Origin: Knoellia sp. Soil729
GTDB taxonomy: Bacteria; Actinomycetota; Actinomycetes; Actinomycetales; Dermatophilaceae
DNA length: 64,000 nt
Assembly (NCBI RefSeq): GCF_001427985.1
Contig: NZ_LMSA01000001.1
Coordinates: 439,629 to 503,628, forward strand
Direction: 5' to 3'
Positions 48,544-56,155 of the stretch are shown in pieces; the stretch's first letter is position 1; every line of letters starts with the position of its first letter. The notes under the pieces are model-generated. The model did no database searches, was not told where the DNA came from, and saw only the letters and a program-made list of their open reading frames with translations. The translations under genes were made by a program, and so were the position numbers.

Positions 48544-49364
48544 CACTGCTTCCCGTGGTACCGGAAATCGTCGGTGGTCAGCGTTGGAGGCACCGTGGTG
48601 TCCGACCCCTCGAGTCCGAAGTAGATGTGCTTGGCCGGGTTGTTCTGCAGGTTCTGCGAGTGCTGGATCGCGTGGACGAGCTTGACCGAGTCCGCCGGCG
48701 AGACCTCGACGGTCACGAGGTAGCTCTGCACCGGGGTCGCCGTGGTCGGCGAGGTCTCCTTCTTCTCGGTCGTCTGGTTGCTCGTTGAGCCGGTGAGGCT
48801 CGTCGTGCCGATGCCGATGACCTGGACCTTCGAGAGCAGGACGCTCGTCCCCTTGACCCCGAGTTCGTTGTACTGCTTCGTCGCCTCGTCTGTGCCGAGC
48901 TTCTTGACGTCGTAGGTGTCGTAGAGCGTGATGAGGCTGCCGGGGGTGACGAAGGCACCCACGCGGTTGGGGTCCTCGAGACTGATCGCGATGGCGACCT
49001 TGCCGGGCGAGACGCCGATCGCCCTCTGGCCCAGCCGTTCCGTGCCGAAGGCAGCGTCGAGCACGACCTGACCTGGTGCAATGTCCGCGAGGGCGACGAG
49101 CGCACTGTTCTCGCTGTCGACGCGCTTGAGCGCTCCGGCAGGAACGGCCTTCGCGGCGACCTGCGTCCGCTTGATGAGCCCGCCCCGCTCGGCGTCCTTG
49201 AGGCTGGTTCCGGAGCCGACGAGCTCCTCGGTGACGTAGACTGCCGTGGGCTGCTGTCCCGCCAGCGCCCGGTCGTCGGCGCTGCGAGCATAGAGCAGCA
49301 CGAGGACCGCACCGACGAGCGCGAGCACGACGGCGGCGATGAGGGCGATGATGCGACGACCCAT
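48543..49364 (-). CDS. cpaB: Flp pilus assembly protein CpaB/RcpC
   Basis: The 273-residue product has an N-terminal membrane helix (about 5-27) and a SAF domain (about 40-110: KAVPAGALKRVD, IAPGQVVLDAAFG). An RcpC-type beta domain (about 115-250) contains VAIAISLEDPNRVGAFV and GSLITLYDTYD. It belongs to the Flp pilus assembly complex; in Gram-positives its partner structure is unknown because no outer-membrane secretin exists. It lies 30 bp after the TadG-like gene. Confidence 0.9.
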   Translation of the reverse strand: MGRRIIALIAAVVLALVGAVLVLLYARSADDRALAGQQPTAVYVTEELVGSGTSLKDAERGGLIKRTQVAAKAVPAGALKRVDSENSALVALADIAPGQVVLDAAFGTERLGQRAIGVSPGKVAIAISLEDPNRVGAFVTPGSLITLYDTYDVKKLGTDEATKQYNELGVKGTSVLLSKVQVIGIGTTSLTGSTSNQTTEKKETSPTTATPVQSYLVTVEVSPADSVKLVHAIQHSQNLQNNPAKHIYFGLEGSDTTVPPTLTTDDFRYHGKQ

Positions 49365-49394
49365 GGGGTGGAGGCCTTTCGAGGGGGCGTGTGG

Positions 49395-50663
49395 TCAGCC
49401 GGCTGCGAGGACAGCGGTGAGACCGAAACCGGTGGTGGTCGATGGCGGGACGATGGAGGTGACAGGAGTGTTGAGCACGCCCTGGACGAACCAGCCCGAG
49501 ATGCAGCGGTTTGAGCCACTGCACGGCACGAGACCTGACACCCTGCTTGCTCGCTCATCCGCCGGCCCACCGCCGATCTTGTAGCCACTGAGGTAGAACT
49601 TGGCAACGCCCGCCACGTGGTAATAGGTGTTGGCGCCGCCGGCGTCGGCCGGGTCACAGTCGACGGGGGTCGAGCCGACGGGTGTGCCGGTCGTCGACTT
49701 CACCATGCAGTCGAAGACGGGGAGGTCGATGACCGGACCATTGGCCCAGATGTTGCCGAGGGCCGTCTGGCAGCTGCCTGTCGTGGAAGAGCCGGTGTCG
49801 ATGTTGGCCCAGATGTCCACCCCGTTGGTCGTCGTGAGCGATGTGCTGCACGAGCCGCTGGTGTCGAGGTAGCCGAAGCCTCCGGCGGTGTCCTTGCCGT
49901 TGTACGAGCAGCCGGGCTTCGTCGGGTCATGCAGCGAGATCTTGACCTCACGGCCGGGAGTGTTCGGAGTCGTGGCCGCAAGCGGATAGGGCGGCTGACC
50001 TGCGCCGCCGTAGCCAGGCCACGGCGCGACCGGCGGTTGCGCGACGTACGACGTGCCATTGCTGGTGTAGGTCTGCCATTCGCAGGTCGAGATGGTGATG
50101 GGCGAGGTGAAGGTGGCGGACATCGGCGTCCCCCAAGCGGCCCTGGCGCAGGAGACGACGCTGCTGTCGTCCGGGCCGGTGCTGTTGGCCCGCGTGAACA
50201 GGTTCGGGATGAGCCCGGGCGCCGCTCCGTTGGAGCGCACGCGGACCTCGACGAAGGGCAGGCTCGAGGACATGCCGGTCGGCACCGGCGGGCACTCGCG
50301 CAGGTTGCTCACGCTCGGCGTCGAGGAGCACACCGGGAGGGTGCCCGCGGTCGTGTTGGCCTTGCACTGCCGCTCGATGGTGTGCGTGCGCGAGGCGTTG
50401 TTGACGGTGTTCGCGTTGACGAGGGCCGGCAGGCCGTCCGCGTCGACGACGCAGTTGCTCTTGGCGCAGCTCTGGGCGAGCGCCATGGCCGCCGCGTCGG
50501 CGGCGTTCTGGGTCTGGCGTCGCTCCCAGAACACCTGTCCGGCGTCGGCCGACCAGGCGAGGAGTCCGGTGACGACGAAGCCACCGAAGAGGAGGGCGAC
50601 GAGCATCGTCGTCGCGCCACGCTCGTTGCGGGCGCGGCGGGCGGCCGATGGTCGACGGGTCAT
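49395..50663 (-). CDS. Cys-rich TadG-like pilus protein
   Basis: The 422-residue product opens with the TadE/TadG-type N-terminus NERGATTMLVALLFGG and a single membrane helix (about 20-40). The DAGQVFWERRQTQNAADAAA segment characteristic of TadG-like proteins follows. The remaining 350 residues are extracytoplasmic, Ser/Thr/Pro-rich and contain more than fifteen cysteines, which suggests disulfides. It is probably a minor pilin or pseudopilin of the Tad machine. The ATG at 50663 overlaps the tadE stop; a longer upstream frame is a read-through of tadE coding DNA. Confidence 0.85.
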   Translation of the reverse strand: MTRRPSAARRARNERGATTMLVALLFGGFVVTGLLAWSADAGQVFWERRQTQNAADAAAMALAQSCAKSNCVVDADGLPALVNANTVNNASRTHTIERQCKANTTAGTLPVCSSTPSVSNLRECPPVPTGMSSSLPFVEVRVRSNGAAPGLIPNLFTRANSTGPDDSSVVSCARAAWGTPMSATFTSPITISTCEWQTYTSNGTSYVAQPPVAPWPGYGGAGQPPYPLAATTPNTPGREVKISLHDPTKPGCSYNGKDTAGGFGYLDTSGSCSTSLTTTNGVDIWANIDTGSSTTGSCQTALGNIWANGPVIDLPVFDCMVKSTTGTPVGSTPVDCDPADAGGANTYYHVAGVAKFYLSGYKIGGGPADERASRVSGLVPCSGSNRCISGWFVQGVLNTPVTSIVPPSTTTGFGLTAVLAAG

Positions 50664-51079
50664 CCCAGGCACCTCATCGAGGACGTCGCGGACGGGGCGG
50701 GGACGGGGATCCCCCCGCCGGGGAAGAGGCCCGCGATGCCGCCAAGAGCAAGCCACTTGAAGCCAGTGACGGAGACGGTGACGGCCCCCCCCTGGGATGG
50801 CGTGGGCGCGGCGGGGCAGGTGGCGACCGGGGTCACGGCGTGCGTGCCGGTGGACAGGGCGTCGAGACCCGGCATCGAGGCGTTGGCCCGGGACGTGACG
50901 TCGGCGGCCGGCTGCCGGAGGGCGACCATGCGCGCCCCCTCACGGGCACCGTTGGTGACCATGGCCTGGACGAGGAACATCCGCCCGAGGTCGATCATCC
51001 CGAAGATGCAGAGCAGCAGGAGGGGGGTGATGAGCGCGAACTCGATCATCGACGCTCCGCGCTCGTTGCGACGCTGCAA
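50660..51079 (-). CDS. tadE: TadE family pseudopilin
   Basis: The 139-residue protein has the prepilin-like processing region RGASMIEFALITPLLLL (residues 7-23), where Glu13 matches the conserved E. One membrane helix and the downstream NGAREGARMVAL motif typical of TadE follow. It would be processed by a prepilin peptidase and act as a minor pilin. It overlaps the TadG-like gene by 4 bp and follows the first pilin gene by 151 bp, a gap long enough to hold an internal signal. Confidence 0.88.
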   Translation of the reverse strand: MQRRNERGASMIEFALITPLLLLCIFGMIDLGRMFLVQAMVTNGAREGARMVALRQPAADVTSRANASMPGLDALSTGTHAVTPVATCPAAPTPSQGGAVTVSVTGFKWLALGGIAGLFPGGGIPVPAPSATSSMRCLG

Positions 51080-51230
51080 GGCCCTACCCCCTCGTCCTGT
51101 GCGATTTGACGCTCCCCACTGTCGGGAAGCGGCGGCACCCTGGCCGCGACTGGTGGTGCTAGTGCTGTGGTTCTGGTGGATGCAGTGGGGCCGACGGCCC
51201 GTCGAGCCGCCGGCCCCGCTGCCTCGTGAC

Positions 51231-51401
51231 TCAGATGGAGCCGGCGATTCCCGCGAACATGCCGGAGATGGCGGTGCCGAGCGGGCCGACCGCGAGAACG
51301 ACGACGACGGCGATGAGGGCGACCATGAGGCCGTACTCGACCATGGTCGCGCCCTTCTCGGAAGCGATGCGGTTGCGGAGGCGGAGGAGCGAAGAGGTCA
51401 T
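51231..51401 (-). CDS. flp: Flp-type IVb pilin (copy 1)
   Basis: The 56-residue prepilin has a short basic leader and the processing motif EKGATMVEYGLMVALIAV, where cleavage follows Gly and Glu is at mature position 5 with the following Tyr. One hydrophobic helix and a short Gly-rich tail complete it. Flp pilins polymerise into thin bundle-forming fibres. The ATG at 51401 has AGAAGGA nine bases upstream. An in-frame upstream extension containing six His codons is untranslated spacer. Confidence 0.92.
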   Translation of the reverse strand: MTSSLLRLRNRIASEKGATMVEYGLMVALIAVVVVLAVGPLGTAISGMFAGIAGSI

Positions 51402-51444
51402 GACGATGTTTCCTTCTGTGTGGTGGTGGTGGTGGTGTTGAGAG

Positions 51445-51615
51445 TCAGAGGGAGCTGGGTACGCCGGTGAAGAACGAGGAGACCGCCTGCCCCAGAGGGC
51501 CAACAGCGGCCACGACGACCGTGGCGATGAGCATGACCATGAGGCCGTACTCGACCATCGTTGCGCCCCGGTCTTGGAGGAGCAGGCGATGGGTCTTGTT
51601 GAAAGCCTGGAACAT
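51445..51615 (-). CDS. flp: Flp-type IVb pilin (copy 2)
   Basis: This second 56-residue prepilin has a longer aromatic leader (MFQAFNKTHRLLLQ) and the motif DRGATMVEYGLMVMLIAT. It shares the core helix with copy 1 but differs in leader and C-terminus (SSFFTGVPSSL). It is the first gene of the operon as read leftward, so it may be the major subunit. The ATG has GGGGGAAG four bases upstream. The gap to copy 1 is 43 bp. Confidence 0.9.
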   Translation of the reverse strand: MFQAFNKTHRLLLQDRGATMVEYGLMVMLIATVVVAAVGPLGQAVSSFFTGVPSSL

Positions 51616-51961
51616 CTGGCTTCCCCCTGTTCGGTGTGGAGCAGGTACCGGTCTGCCCGGCCCGCGCCGAGTCTTCACGAGGCGTGAAGAACTCCAACAT
51701 GGCCCGAACTAGTCAAAACTGGTGAACGCAGATGACTAGATGAAATGGGTCAGATGACTCCGCCGATTACGTGCAGGGTGGTCGTTAGTGTGGTAGCGCT
51801 GCCCGAACGATGGGTGCTTGAGCACGTAATCGCCTGATCCATGCGTAGTCCTACACTACTCAATGATCATTTGTCCATAGCCACGGATAATCATCCGGGC
51901 GAACCATGCCTTTGAAGGCTGCCCAGATTTTCTAGCCCTTTCCGATGCGAACCCCGGGCGG
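51616..51961. promoter_or_regulatory. AT-rich divergent control region of the Tad operon
   Basis: This 346-bp gap is clearly richer in A/T than its surroundings. It contains a short hairpin (TCTTCAC/GTGAAGA, 51672-51690) and a leftward TTGACT at 51716-51711 with no good -10. A 9-bp direct repeat CAGATGACT occurs at 51729 and 51751 (22-bp period). A perfect 11-bp inverted repeat CGATTACGTGC/GCACGTAATCG lies at 51764-51774 and 51822-51832. A rightward GATAAT is at 51886-51891. It probably carries promoters for the pilin operon and the ICMT-like gene, and operator sites for an unknown regulator. Confidence 0.55.
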
Positions 51962-52618
51962 ATGCCCATCGTCGACGACATACTCGTCGACATGGAGCCT
52001 CGCGACCGCCGCCCAGACGTGGGCCGCCTGATGCTCGTTCCCGTCTTCATCGGGCTCGTCGTCTTCAACGTCTCACACCTCCTCGACCGGGACGCCCACC
52101 GCAGCGCCCTGGAGGTCGGCGGCACGGTTGCTGCGCTGGCGTTCTACACCGTGCTCGTCGTGATGTACCTGCGGCGCGGCGCCGCTTCGGGCACCGATCG
52201 CCGACCGGCCGTCTGGCTCGCCGCGGGCGCCGCCACCTTCTCGCCCTTCCTCATCCCACTCCTCGGCTCGGGTGGAGCCCACACGACGGCTGCTGGGATG
52301 GGCTCGGCGCTCGTCCTCGTCGGCGTCGCCCTGTCGACGTGGTCGCTCCTCAGCCTCCGGACCAACATCAGTGTGGTCCCACAGGCGCGCGAGCTCTCGA
52401 CGAGCGGACCCTACCGCTGGTTCCGACACCCCCTCTACGTCTTCGAGTATGTCGCCGCGATCGGTCTCGTCCTGCTCAGCGGCGGCGGGCTCGCGTGGCT
52501 CGTCTTCCTCGGCCTCGGCGTGCTGCAGGTTCTCCGCGCGCGCTGGGAGGAAAAACTGCTGCGCGAGGAGCTTCCCGGCTACGCCGCGTACGCAGCCCGC
52601 ACGCCCGGCTTCTCGTGA
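51962..52618 (+). CDS. isoprenylcysteine carboxyl methyltransferase-like membrane protein
   Basis: The 218-residue protein has five or so membrane helices. Its C-terminal part shows the ICMT/PEMT-type SAM-binding signature: GPYRWFRHPLYVFEYVAAIG (about 150-169), then RARWEEKLLREELPGYAAYAARTPGF in sections. Bacterial members methylate small lipophilic or unknown substrates. The ATG at 51962 and an in-frame one at 51992 are both possible. Its TGA overlaps the GTG of the next gene (GTGA), so the two are coupled. Confidence 0.8.
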   Translation: MPIVDDILVDMEPRDRRPDVGRLMLVPVFIGLVVFNVSHLLDRDAHRSALEVGGTVAALAFYTVLVVMYLRRGAASGTDRRPAVWLAAGAATFSPFLIPLLGSGGAHTTAAGMGSALVLVGVALSTWSLLSLRTNISVVPQARELSTSGPYRWFRHPLYVFEYVAAIGLVLLSGGGLAWLVFLGLGVLQVLRARWEEKLLREELPGYAAYAARTPGFS

Positions 52619-54087
52619 GGTCCCGCTGGGACTGGATCGTCCTCGGGGGCTGGGTCACCGCGCTCGTTGTGTTCCGGGCGGCGCGGATGACCGAGCGCGA
52701 CCCCTACTGGCAGGCCCGTGACGGCATCGAGCGGCTCTCCGGGACTTCGCTGATTCGCGCCGACTCGTGGAGCTGGGGTCCTGCCGACGGCATCTTCCGT
52801 CCGACCTCGCCGCTGTGGAACACCATGCTGGGGCTCGGTCACGAGAGCCTCGGCCTCGCGGGCATCGCGCTTGTCGGCGCCCTCGGCATGCTCGGGTACT
52901 TCGTCGTCGCGGCGATCACCGCACGCCGGCTCGGCGCTCGTCCGCTCCCGACCCTCGCGGCTACGGTGCTCGTGGCTGTGCTCGCCCTGCCGATGGTCTC
53001 GCCGCGAGCGACCATCGTCGTGCAGACCCTCCTGCTCGCGACCCTCGCGCTCGGGCACGCTCTCGCCACCCGTCCGCTGCCGCGCCGGTGGTCGACCTAT
53101 GCCGCCGTCACCTTTGCCGCGGCGGTGCTCGGCATGCTCGGTGCATGGCTCCACGTCTCATGGGCTGTCACCGCCCTCGGTCTCGCCGGCGCACTGCCGC
53201 TCCTCGCCCTGCTGGCTGGGGCTGCCCGGTGGCGCACTGCCCTGGCGGCAATCGTCGGCGTTGCACTCGCCGTCGGCAGCCTCCTAGGGCCTTACGGCTG
53301 GTCGGTGTGGCGCCTCCTCCTCGACGTCAGCTCAGCGTCGGACGGCCAGATCATCGAGTGGTTGTCACCCTTCACCGCCGGGCTCCGCAGCCGCTGGCTG
53401 CCGGTTGTCCTCGTGCTGCTCATGCTCGCCGTGGTCAGCACGGTCCGACTGGCCCGCTACCGGGACGGCACGCCCGGCTCGCGCGAGCGCTCCCGTTGGG
53501 CGCTCGAGGTCGTGCTCACCGCCATCGGCCTCGTCAGCGCGGTGGCAGGACTCGTCGCCATCCGCTTCCTCGGGGTGGCCGCGCTGACCCTCCTGCCCGT
53601 CTTCGCCTCGCGGCTTTCCGCGGCCACCCCGGGTTGGCGAGCGAACCCAGCACGCAGCGAGGCCCTTCGAGCGCGTCTGCGCGCGGCCTACTGGCGGCCG
53701 ATCGTCACGGCCGTCGCCGTTCTCCTGCTCCCCATCGCGCTCCTGCGGTCGGTCGACCCGGGCACCCCTCTCGCCGAGGCCGAGATTGCACCGTCACTCC
53801 CCCGTGACTGCCTCCTCTTCACCGACCCCGACACCGCCGGCGCCATGCTCCTGCTCCGTCCGGACGTCAAGGTGTGGATCGACATGAGGACCGAGGTTCA
53901 CGGTTCGCAGGCTTACGCCGATACCCGCCGGCGCTTGACCAACCTCCGCGCGGTTCCGCTGCCCCGAGGAACGACTTGTGCGCTGCTTCCTGCCAGCGTT
54001 GCCTCTGCCCACATCGATGGTGACCCGGCTGCCGCCTGGAGCCGCCTCACAGCCGCCTCTGGGCTCAGCCTCTGGGTTCCGGCCTGA
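52615..54087 (+). CDS. multi-pass membrane protein, GT-C glycosyltransferase-like
   Basis: This 490-residue protein has about ten hydrophobic helices and a C-terminal soluble part (about 400-490). The first extracytoplasmic loop carries an acidic motif (TERDPYWQARDG, about 26-37) of the kind seen in GT-C polyprenyl-phosphate-sugar transferases, followed by ADSWSWGPADGIFRPTSPLW in pieces. The later DLIF-like stretch CLLFTDPDTAG and KVWIDMRTE recall mannosyltransferase-like proteins. A glycosylation role is inferred; no family is certain. Translation is coupled to the ICMT-like gene. Confidence 0.65.
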   Translation: MRSRWDWIVLGGWVTALVVFRAARMTERDPYWQARDGIERLSGTSLIRADSWSWGPADGIFRPTSPLWNTMLGLGHESLGLAGIALVGALGMLGYFVVAAITARRLGARPLPTLAATVLVAVLALPMVSPRATIVVQTLLLATLALGHALATRPLPRRWSTYAAVTFAAAVLGMLGAWLHVSWAVTALGLAGALPLLALLAGAARWRTALAAIVGVALAVGSLLGPYGWSVWRLLLDVSSASDGQIIEWLSPFTAGLRSRWLPVVLVLLMLAVVSTVRLARYRDGTPGSRERSRWALEVVLTAIGLVSAVAGLVAIRFLGVAALTLLPVFASRLSAATPGWRANPARSEALRARLRAAYWRPIVTAVAVLLLPIALLRSVDPGTPLAEAEIAPSLPRDCLLFTDPDTAGAMLLLRPDVKVWIDMRTEVHGSQAYADTRRRLTNLRAVPLPRGTTCALLPASVASAHIDGDPAAAWSRLTAASGLSLWVPA

Positions 54088-54111
54088 GCGAGCGTTCCGC
54101 CGGCACGTGGC

Positions 54112-54702
54112 TCAAAGCCAGAGCATCAATGACCCGAGACCAAGGCAGTTGACGAGGACCGTGGCCCAGAAGATCGCTCGGAAGGGCTGCTTGATCGTCT
54201 TGTGCCTGAAGACCGGTCGTGCGACGAGGGCACCCGGCCAGCCACCCAGCAGGCCAAGCAGGTGAAGCGTTGACTCGGATGCACGCCAGCGGCCTTGGAT
54301 CGCTGCGGCCTTGTCCGCGCCGTACACCATGAAGGCGATGCCGCTGACGAGACCGTAGGCAGCCAGCACCGTGCCAGGCACTTCATCGAGAACCCACAAA
54401 CCGGCGAGGAGGGCGAAGAAGAGCGCCGTGACCGCGAATGCCGATGGAATCCCGCTTCCACGTGAATGGCCAACCGCGGTCGCGAACCGCACATCGACTG
54501 CTCGGGCCCGATGCTGCTCGTCGTGGGCATCCGCGTACGTGACCTCTCGGCCGACAACCGGTCGGTTGCCACGGGCAAAGGCGCTGATGTGGACGAACAC
54601 CCGCTGGCCGCCAGTTGCTGGGGCGATGAAACCGAAGCCTCGTTCGTCGTTCCAGACCTCGAGCGTTCCTCGACGTCGCTCAACCCCATGGACTCCGGAC
54701 AC
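54112..54702 (-). CDS. cold-shock domain-DUF1294 fusion membrane protein
   Basis: The 196-residue product has an N-terminal cold-shock fold (about 8-75: GTLEVWNDERGFGFIAP, VFVHISAF), the usual RNP1/RNP2-like nucleic-acid-binding strands. DUF1294 (about 95-196) follows, with three to four membrane helices and VYGADKAAA and GGWPGALVARPVFRHKT motifs. This fusion is a known architecture of unknown function. The GTG at 54702 has GGGGGGA upstream. It converges on the membrane-protein gene with 24 bp between stops. Confidence 0.82.
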   Translation of the reverse strand: MSGVHGVERRRGTLEVWNDERGFGFIAPATGGQRVFVHISAFARGNRPVVGREVTYADAHDEQHRARAVDVRFATAVGHSRGSGIPSAFAVTALFFALLAGLWVLDEVPGTVLAAYGLVSGIAFMVYGADKAAAIQGRWRASESTLHLLGLLGGWPGALVARPVFRHKTIKQPFRAIFWATVLVNCLGLGSLMLWL

Positions 54703-54875
54703 GCCATCCCCCCATCGGACTCTTCGAGCACTCGTGGCTCGCATTATCCGACAAGCGCTTTCACGCGAGCGCCGAACCGACAAACACTTGCTCTGGGGGC
54801 ATGTTCTCAGCGAAAGCCCGTGCCGCACCGAATGGCGCGATGCTCGGACGCAGGTATGCCGCCCGCTCGAGGGGC

Positions 54876-56109
54876 GGATTCAAGGGGTCGTCGCAACACC
54901 GTTGGTTTGTGGCGATGACAGTAGTCGCGTAAGAGCCTCGGCTGGGGTGTCCCAGCCGAGGCTTTTGCGTGGGCGCCCGTTAAGGCGTGCGGCGACGTCG
55001 GCCAGGTGGTCGCGGGGGTGGCTGCTGAGGTCGGTGCCTTTGGGGAAGTACTGACGCAACAGGCCGTTGGTGTTCTCGTTCGTGCCCCGTTGCCACGGTG
55101 AGCCGGGGTCGCAGAAGTACACCGGAAGATCGGCCTGGACTTTGATCTCGTGGTGCAGCCCCATTTCGCTTCCCTGGTCCCAGGTCAGCGAGCCCCGTAG
55201 CTGTTCGGGCAGTGTGGTGATGGCAGCGACCACACCGTCGCGCACGGCGATGGCGTCGTGACGTTGGGGTAAGTGGACCAGCATCGTGAACCGGGTGCTG
55301 CGTTCGACCAAAGTCCCGATCGCGGACGTGTTCGGGGTGCCAATGATCAGGTCCCCTTCCCAATGGCCGGGAACTGCGCGGTCCTCGACCTCAGCGGGTC
55401 GGTCACTGAGCATCACCATCGGCTCGACGAACCGCTGGCGCCGCTCGTAGGGCTGCCGGTGGGGCTTGCGACGGGTCCGACCTGTGCGCAGCGCCTTGGT
55501 CAGTTCCCGACGCAACTCCCCGCGGCCCTGCACATACAGCGCTTGATAGGTCGTCTCGTGGGACACGTGCAGCTCCGGGTCATCAGGGAAGTCCCGACGC
55601 AGCCGGCATGCAATCTGTTCCGGACTCCACTCCTGCTCGAGCCCGTCCTCGATGGCCTGCCGCAGGCGCGGACACGATCCGATCTTGCCCGATTTGGGAC
55701 GCGACCGCCGTAGCTCTGCCTGTCGATGAGCCCAATGAGGCCCGTAGCCACGGCTGCTGTCGTTGCGTCGCAGTTCCCGGCTGATCGTCGAGGGATCCCG
55801 GCCCAGCTCCCGCGCTATCGCCCGAACGGACCAACGCGCCAGCTTCAGGTCAGCGATCTGAATCCGTTCATCGAACGTCAGGGACGAGCCCGCTGGGCCC
55901 AGGAGTCCGGCAGGCACACGCCCACCCGACTCCTGGGCCCAGCGCTGTCCCGTTCGGGGATGAACACCAACTTCACACGCAGCCGCCTCGGACGCCATGC
56001 CCGATAGTTTCAACTCCCAGAAACGACGACGCTCGAGATACAGCCTCTTTCCACCACGCGGCATACAACACCCCAATCATTAGGGGTGTTGCGCCGACCA
56101 CTAGAACCC
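54876..56109 (-). mobile_element. IS30-family insertion sequence, apparently complete
   Basis: Imperfect 26-bp terminal inverted repeats begin at 54876 (GGATTCAAGGGGTCGTCGCA) and, on the other strand, at 56109 (GGGTTCTAGTGGTCGGCGCA). They agree at about 21 positions, including the inner CGCAACACC. The 1,234-bp element encloses one transposase gene whose stop lies inside the left repeat. The flanking bases (GGGGC and AAGAC) show no obvious target duplication. It sits 47 bp from the ahcY stop. Confidence 0.85.
54880..56064 (-). CDS. IS30 family transposase
   Basis: This 394-residue DDE transposase is full length. An N-terminal HTH pair (about 15-95: WSVRAIARELGRDPSTISRELRRN) is followed by the catalytic domain. 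Visible acidic residues are in HWEGDLIIG, LTWDQGSEM and RGTNENTNGLLR, the IS30 D-D-E pattern. The ATG at 56064 is preferred over a TTG four codons upstream. No frameshift is seen, so it may be active. A small palindrome (AACACCCC/GGGGTGTT, 56067-56090) overlies its upstream region. Confidence 0.93.
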   Translation of the reverse strand: MPRGGKRLYLERRRFWELKLSGMASEAAACEVGVHPRTGQRWAQESGGRVPAGLLGPAGSSLTFDERIQIADLKLARWSVRAIARELGRDPSTISRELRRNDSSRGYGPHWAHRQAELRRSRPKSGKIGSCPRLRQAIEDGLEQEWSPEQIACRLRRDFPDDPELHVSHETTYQALYVQGRGELRRELTKALRTGRTRRKPHRQPYERRQRFVEPMVMLSDRPAEVEDRAVPGHWEGDLIIGTPNTSAIGTLVERSTRFTMLVHLPQRHDAIAVRDGVVAAITTLPEQLRGSLTWDQGSEMGLHHEIKVQADLPVYFCDPGSPWQRGTNENTNGLLRQYFPKGTDLSSHPRDHLADVAARLNGRPRKSLGWDTPAEALTRLLSSPQTNGVATTP

Positions 56110-56155
56110 AAGACCTGAGCGGGCGGCATACCGAATGCGTTGTGGCTGAGGACTC

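Noticed and set aside
51402-51444. His-tag-like peptide (six His codons) as part of pilin copy 1
   Set aside because: The CAC repeat is a spacer between the two pilin genes. The pilin starts at 51401 after its own ribosome-binding site.
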